Below, in pieces: positions 27,969 through 37,088 of a DNA stretch of 44,125 nt. Position numbers and translations under genes: made by a program. Origin of the DNA: a virus; IMG/VR virus record IMGVR_UViG_3300045935_000016, positions 1-44,125 of that record; one strand, written 5' to 3'. Each line of letters begins with the position of its first letter. Positions within the stretch are counted from its first letter, which is position 1. The notes beneath the pieces were generated by a model that ran no database searches, was not told the origin of the DNA, and saw only the letters and a list, made by a program, of their open reading frames with translations.

Positions 27969-30900
27969 TCAGGTGCAGGCGAAGTCGCACGACTCAAGCG
28001 CCGACTCGATTGCCGTGATCCCATGCAACACCGAGGCGTGACCGATCCCGCCGCCGCCCCACGGCGACATATCCGGACTCCCGGTTGTCCCGGTGCTGGC
28101 ATTCGATCCGGCCGCCTCATAGTCGGTCAGTGTCGGCATGTAGAGCGTCCGCGCGTGCGGGTTCGCCGTCATCGCGCAGGCGTAGCCGTCGTACGAACGA
28201 TCGAAGTACAGCCCGGCTGTCACGGCGCCGGATGCGGCGGTGATCCTTGGGCGCCAGTTCGGGACGCCGAAGCGCGGGACGCAACCCATGAAACTATCGG
28301 TCCAGTGATCGCCGGCGCTGCCGGTGTTGGTGCCCTGGAAGATCACTTGTGGACCGCTGCACGACCATTGAAACGCGAAATTGCCCGTCCCGGCCGGCCA
28401 AGAGGCAATGATCCGCTTCGGGATAAAGACCTCGGTCTGTTCGGCGCCGGACGCGGTTTGCGTTACGTCCGCCTGCCAGTAGACATTCCCCGACGCGGTA
28501 TCGCGACCGACCCGGAATACGTTGCCGGAATTCGCGGTATTAAGCGTCTGCGAGCCTAGATCAAAGCGAAGCTCGTTGCCGAGCGCCGCCCAGCCGTTCG
28601 CGGGGACGAAAAACCAGCCGCCATACCCGCCGCAGGCAACCGGCCAAGTGAACGGCAGATTGATCGCGACGCGCGACGTAGTGGGCGTGCCGCCCGTAAC
28701 CGTATAATCGCGCATCAGCGGCAGGTCCGCGACGTCGACGCCCATGCGAGCCATGACGACCGCGCGCCAAGTATCGATCAGGCCGAGGCCGTGTGCGATT
28801 GCATAGGTCCGCTCGAATTCCGCGCAGTAGGACTGCCCCTCATATTGTGCCTTGGCGTTGTCTGCCGGCGTCGGCGAGCCGCCCGCGACGGTATAGAGGT
28901 ACGAATAAGGGTTGCTGGTAACGAGCACCAGATCGGGCGGCTTCGGCCATGACGCCATTTCCGCCCGCACCGCGTTGAGTTGCGATAGCCGGAACTGCGA
29001 GCCGTCATTGCTCGCAAAATTGACGAACACCACGTCGGGCGCGAGGTCTTTGATGTACTGAAGCCAAGGCCGCAGCGGATCGGTATACCAGCTAAAGGCG
29101 GTGCTCGTCGGCATCCCGGTCGGCGCGAGATTGCCCCAGGTCTGACCGCCGATCCCGCGATTATACCAAGAGATCACAGCGCCGGGATTGGCGAAGTCCA
29201 CCACACGCCGCAGTCGCGACCATAGGACGGCGCTCGACGTGAACCCGTTGGTCGTCGGCGCGGAGTAGCTGTCCCCCGTCAGCACGCACACACCCGTCCC
29301 CGTCGCCTTGATCGACACGGCGAGCGTCGGGCAGTGCTTGCGCGCGGTCAGCGTCTGCGTAAAGACGCGCGGCGGCGCCGGCGCGAACGGCGGGACAACG
29401 TACTTATACGGCTTGTTGCCGATCAGACTGCCACTGCCGACGAAATGCACCGCGTTCGCCGCGACGAGCATCCCCGGCACATAAAGCGGATTGTTGACCG
29501 CGATCAGCCGCTCGCCCGCCGCCGTCGCCGCCGCGACACAGTTATTGAGCGCGGTCGAGTCATCGGTCACACCATCGCCGGCCGCGCCATATTGTCGCGG
29601 ATCGCGCAGCGCCGGGACGGGATACGTACCGCTACCGCCGCCGCCGCCGCTGTGGCTATCGACATATGACTTGTTCGCCGCTTGGTTCGGGCTGGTCGGC
29701 CATGCGGCCGGGAGAACGAGCATCCCCGTCATCGTCCCGCCGGTCGTCGGGATATACGCGGCGTCGGCGTAGGACTTCCGCAACGCATGATTGGGCTGCG
29801 TCGCGTCGAAGCCGAGCGAGAGACTCGTCGTGACGGTCGCGACCGATATCTGAAATGTCCCGTCCGTCGCGATCGCGGCATTGACCGCGCCGGTCGGATC
29901 GATCCAGGCGTATTGCGCGCCGGGGATACGCGGATCGAGCGCGGCGAAGGTCGCGTCACTGACGACGAGCGACGGCGCGGATAGCGCGCCCGAGGTCGTC
30001 AGCGAGAGAAACGTCGCGGCATTGGCGCGGATCGTTGACCACGACAGCGTTCCGTCAGCGGTCACGCCGCCGGCGACCGCGCCGACCGCGTCGAGCCATG
30101 CATACGTCATCGACGGATAGCGGGGATCGAGCGGAAGCCAGATATCGCCGCCGACCGACATTTGTGTCCCGGATAGCGGACCGCTGAAATTGAACGTCGT
30201 GGAGACGGTCAGGCTCGGTGTGGTGATCGAGGCCGTCGCGGCCAGCGTCGAAAGCGTCGCGGTCCCGCCGGCGATCGTCGCGGTCTGAATCGTCGCGGCG
30301 GTCGCGACGAGACTGTTGATCTGCGCTTGCGACCAAAGCAGCGTGCCATTGACCGCGACGCCGCCGGCGATCTGTTGCGTCGGGTCCTGCCAGTAATACG
30401 CCAGCGTCCCGAGCCGGGGATCGCTCGCGTCGAAGATGTCGCCGCCGGCATCGGTCAGCGGCCCGGTCATGGTCCCGCCCGCCATCGGCAGATAGGCGCC
30501 GGTTAGGGTCGCGACGCGCGTCTCGACATATTGCCGCGTTGCCGCCTGAAGCGCGGCGACCGGATCGCGGTTCAGGATCAGATCCCCGGTCAGCGTCCCG
30601 CCGGCGAGCGCCAGCTTGGTATCGGCATACGCCTTGGTCGAGGCTTGCGCCGGAAGCACCGGATCGCCGACGAGCGCCAGCGGTCCGGTCATCGTCCCGC
30701 CGGCAAGCGGAAGCATGCGGTCGGCGTAGGCGCGCGTTGCTGGCTGAAGCGGCGCGGTCGGATCGCCGGCGAGAACGAGCGGCCCGGTCAGCGTTCCGCC
30801 GGCAAGTGCCAGCTTGGTGTCGGTATACCGCCTTGTCGCCGCCTGTAGCGGCTGCGACGGATCGGCGGCGAGGACGACGGGTCCGGTCAGCGTCCCGCCG

Positions 30901-31718
30901 GTCAACAGGAGATACGCGGCGGCGACGCCGGCGACGCGGCTGTTGACGTATCCCATTGTTGCCGCCTGCGTCGGCGCAACGGGATCGCCGTTCAGGAAGA
31001 GATCGCCGGTCAGTGTTCCGCCGGCAAGCGGAAGCATGCGGTCGGCGTAGGCTTTGGTTGCGGCTTGGAGCGGCGCGATCGGCGGACGGTTCAGGATCAG
31101 ATCGCCGGCCAGCGTCCCGCCGGCGAGCGGAAGATAGGCGCCGCCCGCCGTCGCGATATGCGCCTCGACGAATTGCCGGGTTGCCGCCTGAAGCGGTTGC
31201 GTCGGATCGCCGGCGAGGATCAGGTCGCCGGTCAGCGAGCCGCCGGCGAGCGGAAGGAACGAAAGCGGCGATCCGGCGATCGTCGGTGCGATCGCGAAGT
31301 CGATCGCGCCGGTCGCGCGGTTGATGACGAGCGGATTGCCGAGATAGCCGCCGGCGTCGCTATAGCGGGAGAGAATGAAATTCGCGCCGGCATTGCTCCC
31401 GGACTCGGCGGTCTGATCGCCGAGAAAGATGCCCCAGCGAGCGCTACCGGCCGAGCGTCCGGCGATAAGCCGCTGGCCGCCGGCGTCGGTATCGAGGAAC
31501 AATTGCGCCGGCTGCGCGCCGGTCCCCTTGATGACGGCATAAACGCCGATCGTCAGATTGCCGGTCAGCGTCCCGCCGGATAGCGGGAGCCAAGGCGCGG
31601 CGTCGAACGCGGCTTGCAGCGCGGTGATCTCGTCCGCCGCCGCCTGGAAATTGTCGCGGACGCTCTGCGTCGTCGGATCGCCCGAGATCGGATCATCGGG
31701 CTGGATATTCGAGACCAT
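27969..31718 (-). CDS. Tail fibre/spike with SGNH esterase domain
   Basis: A 1249-residue protein. An N-terminal coiled part (about 1-40) is followed by eight or nine short repeats of the type LPLAGGTLTGDL with QAATKAYAD (about 45-425), further beta-repeat sequence, a Gly/Ser linker, and a pectate-lyase-like cap (DPRQYGAAGDGVTDDSTALN, near 700). An SGNH hydrolase follows: TGDSYS with nucleophile Ser near 815, RGIGGQTWG, FVNFASND near 904, and a candidate catalytic His in GIGHAS near 1225. SGNH esterases on tail spikes remove acyl groups from surface polysaccharides. The late position of the His implies an inserted beta domain. Confidence 0.8.
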   Translation of the reverse strand: MVSNIQPDDPISGDPTTQSVRDNFQAAADEITALQAAFDAAPWLPLSGGTLTGNLTIGVYAVIKGTGAQPAQLFLDTDAGGQRLIAGRSAGSARWGIFLGDQTAESGSNAGANFILSRYSDAGGYLGNPLVINRATGAIDFAIAPTIAGSPLSFLPLAGGSLTGDLILAGDPTQPLQAATRQFVEAHIATAGGAYLPLAGGTLAGDLILNRPPIAPLQAATKAYADRMLPLAGGTLTGDLFLNGDPVAPTQAATMGYVNSRVAGVAAAYLLLTGGTLTGPVVLAADPSQPLQAATRRYTDTKLALAGGTLTGPLVLAGDPTAPLQPATRAYADRMLPLAGGTMTGPLALVGDPVLPAQASTKAYADTKLALAGGTLTGDLILNRDPVAALQAATRQYVETRVATLTGAYLPMAGGTMTGPLTDAGGDIFDASDPRLGTLAYYWQDPTQQIAGGVAVNGTLLWSQAQINSLVATAATIQTATIAGGTATLSTLAATASITTPSLTVSTTFNFSGPLSGTQMSVGGDIWLPLDPRYPSMTYAWLDAVGAVAGGVTADGTLSWSTIRANAATFLSLTTSGALSAPSLVVSDATFAALDPRIPGAQYAWIDPTGAVNAAIATDGTFQISVATVTTSLSLGFDATQPNHALRKSYADAAYIPTTGGTMTGMLVLPAAWPTSPNQAANKSYVDSHSGGGGGSGTYPVPALRDPRQYGAAGDGVTDDSTALNNCVAAATAAGERLIAVNNPLYVPGMLVAANAVHFVGSGSLIGNKPYKYVVPPFAPAPPRVFTQTLTARKHCPTLAVSIKATGTGVCVLTGDSYSAPTTNGFTSSAVLWSRLRRVVDFANPGAVISWYNRGIGGQTWGNLAPTGMPTSTAFSWYTDPLRPWLQYIKDLAPDVVFVNFASNDGSQFRLSQLNAVRAEMASWPKPPDLVLVTSNPYSYLYTVAGGSPTPADNAKAQYEGQSYCAEFERTYAIAHGLGLIDTWRAVVMARMGVDVADLPLMRDYTVTGGTPTTSRVAINLPFTWPVACGGYGGWFFVPANGWAALGNELRFDLGSQTLNTANSGNVFRVGRDTASGNVYWQADVTQTASGAEQTEVFIPKRIIASWPAGTGNFAFQWSCSGPQVIFQGTNTGSAGDHWTDSFMGCVPRFGVPNWRPRITAASGAVTAGLYFDRSYDGYACAMTANPHARTLYMPTLTDYEAAGSNASTGTTGSPDMSPWGGGGIGHASVLHGITAIESALESCDFACT
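30458..31260. repeat. Tandem degenerate repeats coding for fibre shaft
   Basis: Eight degenerate units of roughly 75-130 bp encoding GGTLTGDL-x-L-x-x-DP-x-x-PLQAAT-x-x-Y-x-(D/E). DNA identity between units is high at the words ccggtcagcgtcccgccggc and ggttgccgcctgaagcgg (and variants), which should favour unit gain and loss by recombination. Confidence 0.8.
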
Positions 31719-31731
31719 GCGGCGCGGCCCC

Positions 31732-31998
31732 TTAGCCGAAGTCCGGCGTTATGCCGTACGGTTCAAGCACGGCGGCGAGGTTTGTCTCGGTATCGATCCG
31801 CGTCGACGGATCGTAACCGAGCATCGCGGCCGCCGCGTCGCGCCATGCGACAAACGTCGCGTCATCGACCGGCACGTATTGGTTCCGCGCCGAGGCAAAG
31901 CGCCGCGTCTCGTCGCCGGTAAATTCACCGTTCTCGTCGAGATACGGCCCACCGCCGCCGACGATCCAGTACCAATTGAGCGGATTGTAAATCAGCAT
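31732..31998 (-). CDS. Small fibre-associated protein
   Basis: An 88-residue protein starting MLIYNPLNWYWIVGGGGPYL and containing NQYVPVDDATFVAWRDAAAA. This is the pattern of small proteins encoded between fibre genes in Mu-like and other phages ('YNPLNWYWIV'). It may be a fibre cap, a chaperone, or part of the next fibre. Neighbouring gaps are 12-13 bp, so it is cotranscribed with both fibres. Confidence 0.62.
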   Translation of the reverse strand: MLIYNPLNWYWIVGGGGPYLDENGEFTGDETRRFASARNQYVPVDDATFVAWRDAAAAMLGYDPSTRIDTETNLAAVLEPYGITPDFG

Positions 31999-32010
31999 GC
32001 GCGCGCCCCC

Positions 32011-33060
32011 TTAGTTGTACTGGCCGCCCTGCGTCACGGTCCCGGCCGTGCTGCCCGGCAGATAGGTCGCGCCCGCGCCGTTCACCTGGAAGCAGCCGCA
32101 GTTAATCGCCCAGTAGCGTTGCCCGGTCGCGCTGCCGACCCAGGTGGTGGTGTAAAGCTCCATCCGCCCCTGGTCGGCCATGAACACTTGGTTCGTGGCA
32201 CTCAGCCCGGTGACGTTGATGGTGGCGCCGGCGGTGTAGATCAGCCCGGCCACGCCGGAAAAGACGGCGTATTGCCCGGACCCAGTAATGGCGATGTTGG
32301 AGCCGGACAGGATGATATAGCCGCCTGCGTCGGTGCGGAGCGCGAACATGCCGCCCGTGACATCGAAGCGGCAGTTGGTCGCCTGCACGTAGCCGCCTCG
32401 GGACACGCCGAGGCCGATGCCCTGCGCCGTGGTCAAGGTCCAACTCGGCCCCGTCGCTTTGGTGGTGATCCCGTCGACATACATCAGCAGACGGTCCACC
32501 CCGATGCAGTTGGCATTGGTGGCGGACAGCACGACGTTCTGCGGCTGCGACGGGTTGCCCCGCAATGTGAGGCCGAACGCATTCATGCCGAACGGCGTGC
32601 CCGCGAAATAGGCTTGCCAGCCATTGGCCGTGGTGAACGGGTAGGTCCCGTCCGCAAGCTGGATCAGGCAGCTAAAGCCGTTCCAGTCGTACCGGCGATA
32701 AACCGCGTTGATGGCGGCCGCGATAGTCAGAAAGGCGGTCCCGGCGGTCAGGCCGCTGTTGGCATCATTGCCGGTCGGCGAGACGTAAATCGTCATATTC
32801 GCCGTGACGAGCGTCCGGGGGACGAATAGCTTATTGAGCGCCTGAAGCAGTTGCGTATTGTCGGTCTTGTTCAGCGTCAGTCCGGCCGTCTCGACGACGT
32901 GCGCTAGCTCTTCCTGATGCGAGTTCAGCCATTCATACCGGACGACGGTCGCGGCGAAGCCGCTCGATCCCGGCGAGCCGCCGGTGAAGTATCCCGGCGT
33001 CCCCTGCGCGCGCGGCGCCGGGAGCGTCGGGACGGCGGTCGGATCATCGATGCGGTGCAT
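32011..33060 (-). CDS. Tail fibre, parallel beta-helix type
   Basis: A 349-residue protein. Residues 1-85 are the baseplate-attachment part (TPGYFTGGSPGSSGFAATVV, WLNSHQEELAHVVE, QLLQALNKLF) common to Mu-like fibres. From about residue 90 a right-handed beta-helix begins (TIYVSPTGNDANSGLTAGTA with FLTIAAAINAV, the pectin-lyase-fold opening), followed by Gly/Asn/Thr-rich turns. It directly follows the gp48-like baseplate gene, so it is the first fibre attached. Its third-codon usage looks less extreme than in the baseplate genes. Confidence 0.8.
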   Translation of the reverse strand: MHRIDDPTAVPTLPAPRAQGTPGYFTGGSPGSSGFAATVVRYEWLNSHQEELAHVVETAGLTLNKTDNTQLLQALNKLFVPRTLVTANMTIYVSPTGNDANSGLTAGTAFLTIAAAINAVYRRYDWNGFSCLIQLADGTYPFTTANGWQAYFAGTPFGMNAFGLTLRGNPSQPQNVVLSATNANCIGVDRLLMYVDGITTKATGPSWTLTTAQGIGLGVSRGGYVQATNCRFDVTGGMFALRTDAGGYIILSGSNIAITGSGQYAVFSGVAGLIYTAGATINVTGLSATNQVFMADQGRMELYTTTWVGSATGQRYWAINCGCFQVNGAGATYLPGSTAGTVTQGGQYN

Positions 33061-33063
33061 CTG

Positions 33064-33663
33064 TCATTCCCCGTACTGAAACATCGGAATCGTATGCGCC
33101 GGCGCATAGAGCCGGATCAGGCATTCAAGCTGCTCATTGCCCCAGGTCGCGAGCGGCTCGTCGGCGTGTGAAATGTCGGCGCGGAAATAAACGATTGTGT
33201 CGGTCGCCGGCGAGATGACCGTCCAGGCGTAATCCCAAGCGGCGTCATAAAGCGGATCGTCGGCGCGATTGATATCGGCGCGGAATGCCTGGTGTTGCTC
33301 GATCTCGATCGTATAGCCATGCGCGGCGGCGAGATCGATGAAATACGCGACCGATTGACCGCCCCGCATCGAGAACTTGGCGCAGACCGCCGCCTGACGC
33401 TGTTGGACGGTATCGAGCGGCTCGCAGTCCGGCAGGCCGAGCGTCGCCTCCCACTCGGGCAGCATCTCGGCGGCGACCGAGCAAGGGAAGGTCTCGGCGA
33501 TCACTTCGCCGGCGCGCGTATGAAGCCGCGCCCAGGTCGGCATCAGGGTCAGCAAGTGCGCGGCTTGAACCGATCCCCAGCCGCGATGCCAGACGCGGCC
33601 GCGCGGGAGCAGCCGTTGGAATTGCCAGAGATAATCGAGCGCGGTCGCGACGGGGATCGGCAT
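33064..33663 (-). CDS. Mu gp48-like baseplate/tail protein (DUF2313, YmfQ)
   Basis: A 199-residue protein with the family pattern: YLWQFQRLLPRGRVWHRGWG, TFPCSVAAEMLPEWEATLGL, CEPLDTVQQRQAAVCAKFSM, SVAYFIDLAAAHGYTIEIEQ. It is the wedge protein that joins the baseplate to the fibres. The ATG at 33663 overlaps the gp47-like stop. The long in-frame upstream extension is Arg-rich antisense of gp47. Confidence 0.85.
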   Translation of the reverse strand: MPIPVATALDYLWQFQRLLPRGRVWHRGWGSVQAAHLLTLMPTWARLHTRAGEVIAETFPCSVAAEMLPEWEATLGLPDCEPLDTVQQRQAAVCAKFSMRGGQSVAYFIDLAAAHGYTIEIEQHQAFRADINRADDPLYDAAWDYAWTVISPATDTIVYFRADISHADEPLATWGNEQLECLIRLYAPAHTIPMFQYGE

Positions 33664-34766
33664 CAGACCAGCGTCAGCGTGCCCATGACCGGGAGCGCGC
33701 CGGGTGGCGCGGTGATCGGCGCGGCGGGTATCGTCATGTCGAAATGCTTGACGCCCGGCGTCGCGCCGATCGCGGCGTATAGCTGCGACGGATAGATCGT
33801 CCCGCCGATCTCGCCGATCACGAGAAACGCGTCCTGTAGCGATGCCAAAATGTCGGCTTCCATCTCGACGGTCGAGGGATCGAGACTCCCGATCGTCACA
33901 TTGACCGCGAGCGGGACCGGCGCGGCGACGAATACCAGCGCGGTAACGGGCTGAAGCGGCCAGATATGCTCGGCGACCGCAAGCTGATCGCCGCTCGCGG
34001 TCGGTCCGCGCGTCTCTTCGCTCGCGCAGCCGTCCGTCCCTTGCGGGAAGCCGCCATGCGCCGCGTTGGCGACGTCGAGCATCGGGTAAACCTGAACCTG
34101 CCCGGCGCTCGATTGTATCCACGCGCGGGTAACGCCGGGGACCTGAAGCGCCCACTCGATATAGTCGGACGCGGCGCCGCCCTGCGGCGGTTGCGCGTAG
34201 GCGAAGAGCATCCGCGTCCGAAGCTCGTCCTCGGTTTCCTGATCGGCGCCGCCGGTCAGCGGTCCGACCGTCACGCCGCCCGAATTGATCCCCGGTACCG
34301 GGAAGTCGATCGCGATCGCGACGCCGGCGTCGGCGTTGGTCGCGGCGCCATTGATAGCGGCGACGATAGGGACCGTCAGAAGCCCCGTAGCGTCGACCGT
34401 CGCGTCGGCGGTCGTCGTATAGGGCGCGCCGTCCTGGCGCGTCAGCGACGCTCCTAGCGGCAGGACGAGGCCGGTCGCGCCGGTGAACTGCGCGGAGCCG
34501 CTCGCCGGGGTGGAATCCTTTTGGTAAATCCCGATCAGCGCCGCCCAGGCGGCGAGGTACTCGTCGGTCGCGGTGAACGGGACCGCTTCGCGCGCGATCC
34601 AGTCGAGGTACCCGTAAACCGAGTACGCCAGCCCCGACATGCACCACGCTAGCGCGCGGAGGACGGCGTTGCGGAGCAGCCCGTCGAGACCGGGGACGCC
34701 GCTTGTCGTGATATCCTGAATCGCCTGATTGCGGATCGCGGTCAGGCTCGGCCGGGCGAACGGCAT
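33663..34766 (-). CDS. Baseplate J / Mu gp47-like protein
   Basis: A 367-residue wedge protein of the contractile baseplate. The family elements are GLAYSVYGYLDWIAREAVPF, ATDEYLAAWAALIGIYQKDS, NSGGVTVGPLTGGADQETED, LRTRMLFAYAQPPQGGAASD, YIEWALQVPGVTRAW and the C-terminal VLPVNVTI-like region (PVPLAVNVTIGSLD). It overlaps both neighbours (TAATG upstream, TGATG-type downstream). It is well conserved in length. Confidence 0.92.
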   Translation of the reverse strand: MPFARPSLTAIRNQAIQDITTSGVPGLDGLLRNAVLRALAWCMSGLAYSVYGYLDWIAREAVPFTATDEYLAAWAALIGIYQKDSTPASGSAQFTGATGLVLPLGASLTRQDGAPYTTTADATVDATGLLTVPIVAAINGAATNADAGVAIAIDFPVPGINSGGVTVGPLTGGADQETEDELRTRMLFAYAQPPQGGAASDYIEWALQVPGVTRAWIQSSAGQVQVYPMLDVANAAHGGFPQGTDGCASEETRGPTASGDQLAVAEHIWPLQPVTALVFVAAPVPLAVNVTIGSLDPSTVEMEADILASLQDAFLVIGEIGGTIYPSQLYAAIGATPGVKHFDMTIPAAPITAPPGALPVMGTLTLV

Positions 34767-35356
34767 TAGCGGACCCTCGCGCGTTGCAAGAGCGGCGGCG
34801 GCGGGACCGAGACCGGCGAGGCCAGTACCGCGAGACCGGCCCAGGCCCAGCCGAAGAGAAACCGGGTCAGGCTACCGTCCGGCCGGACGATCGCGATGCC
34901 GATCCCGAGTAGCGTCGAGCCGCCGCCGCCGAGCCATGACGTGTTGACCGCGATATCGGACGCGACGCCATCGGTGACGAGCCACGCGAGCGCGTCCTCG
35001 GCGTAGCGCTTGGCGAGCCCGAGCGTATCGCGGGTCTTTTTGGCGCGCTCTAGCTGCCAGAGATTCGAGCCGAGCGGCTGATCGAGATACGGGTCCGCCC
35101 ACCAGCCGCGCCGGTCCGACGAGCCATCGGTCGGAACGAAGTCCGGCGTCGCGAGCTTATCGGTGAACAGCGAGACGAGACACGCCGTTTCGAGGTCCTG
35201 GCCGGTCTGAAGATCGCCGTCCGCGAGAGACCAGTCGCCGCCGGCGTTGGCATTGTCCCATAGAAGATACACATCGTCCGCCGTCAGCGCGGCCGGGAGC
35301 GGCGAGACCGGCGCGAGCGGGACGAGCAGGCCGAGATCGGCGATCCAGCCGCTCAC
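34766..35356 (-). CDS. Mu gp46-like baseplate protein (GPW/gp25-like position)
   Basis: A 196-residue protein in the gp46 position. It contains GGDWSLADGDLQTGQDLETA, CLVSLFTDKLATPDFVP, RGWWADPYLDQPLGSNLWQL and KRYAEDALAWLVTDGVASDI, all typical of Mu gp46. The start is GTG at 35356 overlapping the gp45-like stop (GTGA). It has a role in baseplate wedge assembly. Confidence 0.85.
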   Translation of the reverse strand: MSGWIADLGLLVPLAPVSPLPAALTADDVYLLWDNANAGGDWSLADGDLQTGQDLETACLVSLFTDKLATPDFVPTDGSSDRRGWWADPYLDQPLGSNLWQLERAKKTRDTLGLAKRYAEDALAWLVTDGVASDIAVNTSWLGGGGSTLLGIGIAIVRPDGSLTRFLFGWAWAGLAVLASPVSVPPPPLLQRARVR

Positions 35357-35895
35357 GGCTCGTCCTCGGCGACTTGCGGCTGATTGGGAATGCCAGAGTT
35401 GCCGCTTCCCGGCTGTACGCCCCGGTGCGTATGCGAATTGTAGATCGTCCGCATATCGGCGTCGGTGTGATCCTGCTCGTCGCAATGGTCGATGATATCG
35501 CCGGTGACTTCGAGCCGAGGCGTCACGACGCGGACCTTCGTCGGACAGGTGATCTCGATATTGCCGCCGGCGGCGAGCTTCACGATGTTGCCGGCGTTAT
35601 CATAGAGCGCGACCTCGCCGGGCTTCAGATTGCGTAGCCGGTACTTTTGATTGCCGGTCGCGATGATGACGCCATTCGAGCGGTCGCCCGAGGCGAATAC
35701 CGCGACCGCATCGGTCCCCGGCATGGCATGCGAGGCGAGACCGTAAATCTGCGCGACCGGCATATTGTCGATCACTTCGGGCGGGAAGCCGCGAACCTGC
35801 GCGCGGTGAACCGGACCGCTATCGTCGGTCGCGGTGATCTTCAGTATCCCCACCGCCATCCGGATACGCCGATGCAGCCGGTCAAGCGCGCTCAT
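35353..35895 (-). CDS. Mu gp45-like baseplate spike (gpV-type)
   Basis: A 180-residue membrane-piercing spike. It has an N-terminal OB-like part (GPVHRAQVRGFPPEVIDNMP, VAQIYGLASHAMPGTDAVAV, FASGDRSNGVIIA), then a beta-helical shaft (PGEVALYDNAGNIVKLAAGG, NIEITCPTKV) and a tip with HTH (NSHTHRGVQPGSGNSG) that can bind the apical metal ion, as in gpV and gp45. It overlaps both neighbours by 4 bp. Confidence 0.9.
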   Translation of the reverse strand: MSALDRLHRRIRMAVGILKITATDDSGPVHRAQVRGFPPEVIDNMPVAQIYGLASHAMPGTDAVAVFASGDRSNGVIIATGNQKYRLRNLKPGEVALYDNAGNIVKLAAGGNIEITCPTKVRVVTPRLEVTGDIIDHCDEQDHTDADMRTIYNSHTHRGVQPGSGNSGIPNQPQVAEDEP

Positions 35896-37088
35896 GTCTC
35901 GACCGTCGCCGCCGGCGGATCGAATTTCTCGGCGCTCGGCTTGGTCGCATTGTTGCGGTTAACGTCGTCTTGCGTGACGAACATATTCGGCGAGGTCGGC
36001 TCGACCGAGAATGCTTCAGGCGGCCAGAGGCCGAGCCGGCAATGCTGGCCGTTCTCGTCGCGGGTATAGGTGACGGTCCCGATCAGCCAGCTTTTATCCT
36101 TCAGCTTCAGCGCCGGCGCGACGATCGGCGCGAGCTTGTTGGGTTCCCATAGCTTGCCCTTGGCGTCGCGCCATGCGTCACAGGTCACGGTAAAATTGAA
36201 GCTCTGGCCCCACCGGCGGTTCTTTTCCCAGATCGCCCGCTTGCCGGCGAGCGGCTGGCCCATGACGAATTGCTCGCTGATGACATAGAGCTTGCGGAAG
36301 CGCGGGACTTCCTCGTCCCGGACGATCTCGCCGACGCCGGGCATGTTGACGCCGGCGTCGGTCCCGAGCGCCATCGTCGCGATCAGATGGCCCTCGTATT
36401 CCGAATAGCGCTGATCCATCGAAAACATGACGTCGGCGCCCTCGACGTTCGAGCCGAGGGTAAAGCCGGACGCCATCGACTCGGTCCCGACCTTCGCGAG
36501 CATGATCGAGCCGTCCGGGAGGTCATAGACCAGCATTTCGGAATACCGGGTGATCCGGTCGACGATCTCCCATACCGTCTCGCCGAGGTTGATGTTGAAT
36601 TGCGGGACGGCAATCCCGTCGCCGGCGGTGCTCTGGACGTCGACATGATACGGCGCGGCGAGCTTGCGGACGATATCGAGCGTCGTCCCATTGACGACCT
36701 GCATCCCCTGCGTGCTCGGGCTTCCCGCGCTGGTATTCTCGACGAGCGCCGAGCAGTCGACTAGATCCTCGCTCTTGCTGCGGCCCTCGACGCGGATCGT
36801 ATGATTGCCGGCCGAGATCGACGAGGCGTAGCGGTCGACGTAGCCGGTCAGAACGAGATCGGCGCCGATCTTCACGACGCAGGGCGCGCCGGGCTTCAGG
36901 TCGATATCAGCGGCGTTCGGGTATCGCTCGGTCGCCTCGATCTGGAAGCTCGCCGGGATCGCCGCGAGCGGCCGGGTCACGGCGACGCGCTGCCAGCCGG
37001 TGACGGTCTGATTGCCGACCGTCAGGCTGAGGATATCGGCCGCGCCGGGCGGCGGTCCGCGCCTGACGACGCCATGCGCGTCACTCAC
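35892..37088 (-). CDS. Mu gpP-like baseplate hub
   Basis: A 398-residue hub protein (gp27/gpP type): LTVGNQTVTGWQRVAVTRPL, GAPCVVKIGADLVLTGYVDR, RVEGRSKSEDLVDCSA, TTLDIVRKLAAPYHV and the later VWEIVDRITRYSEMLVYDLP with VSEQ-like KLYVISEQFV. The start is GTG at 37088 overlapping the preceding stop (GTGA). The in-frame open region upstream to 37847 is Arg-rich antisense of gpN and should not be included. Confidence 0.88.
   Translation of the reverse strand: MSDAHGVVRRGPPPGAADILSLTVGNQTVTGWQRVAVTRPLAAIPASFQIEATERYPNAADIDLKPGAPCVVKIGADLVLTGYVDRYASSISAGNHTIRVEGRSKSEDLVDCSALVENTSAGSPSTQGMQVVNGTTLDIVRKLAAPYHVDVQSTAGDGIAVPQFNINLGETVWEIVDRITRYSEMLVYDLPDGSIMLAKVGTESMASGFTLGSNVEGADVMFSMDQRYSEYEGHLIATMALGTDAGVNMPGVGEIVRDEEVPRFRKLYVISEQFVMGQPLAGKRAIWEKNRRWGQSFNFTVTCDAWRDAKGKLWEPNKLAPIVAPALKLKDKSWLIGTVTYTRDENGQHCRLGLWPPEAFSVEPTSPNMFVTQDDVNRNNATKPSAEKFDPPAATVET

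Noticed and set aside
30458-31260. Regular short repeats as a CRISPR array
   Set aside because: The repeats are degenerate, in frame, and encode the GGTLTGDL fibre repeat. There are no constant repeats with unique spacers.
31558-32829. Long plus-strand open frame (423 codons) opposite the fibre genes
   Set aside because: Arg/Asp/Gly-rich antisense frame typical of high-GC coding DNA, with no SD and no recognisable motif; the minus strand encodes fibre proteins.
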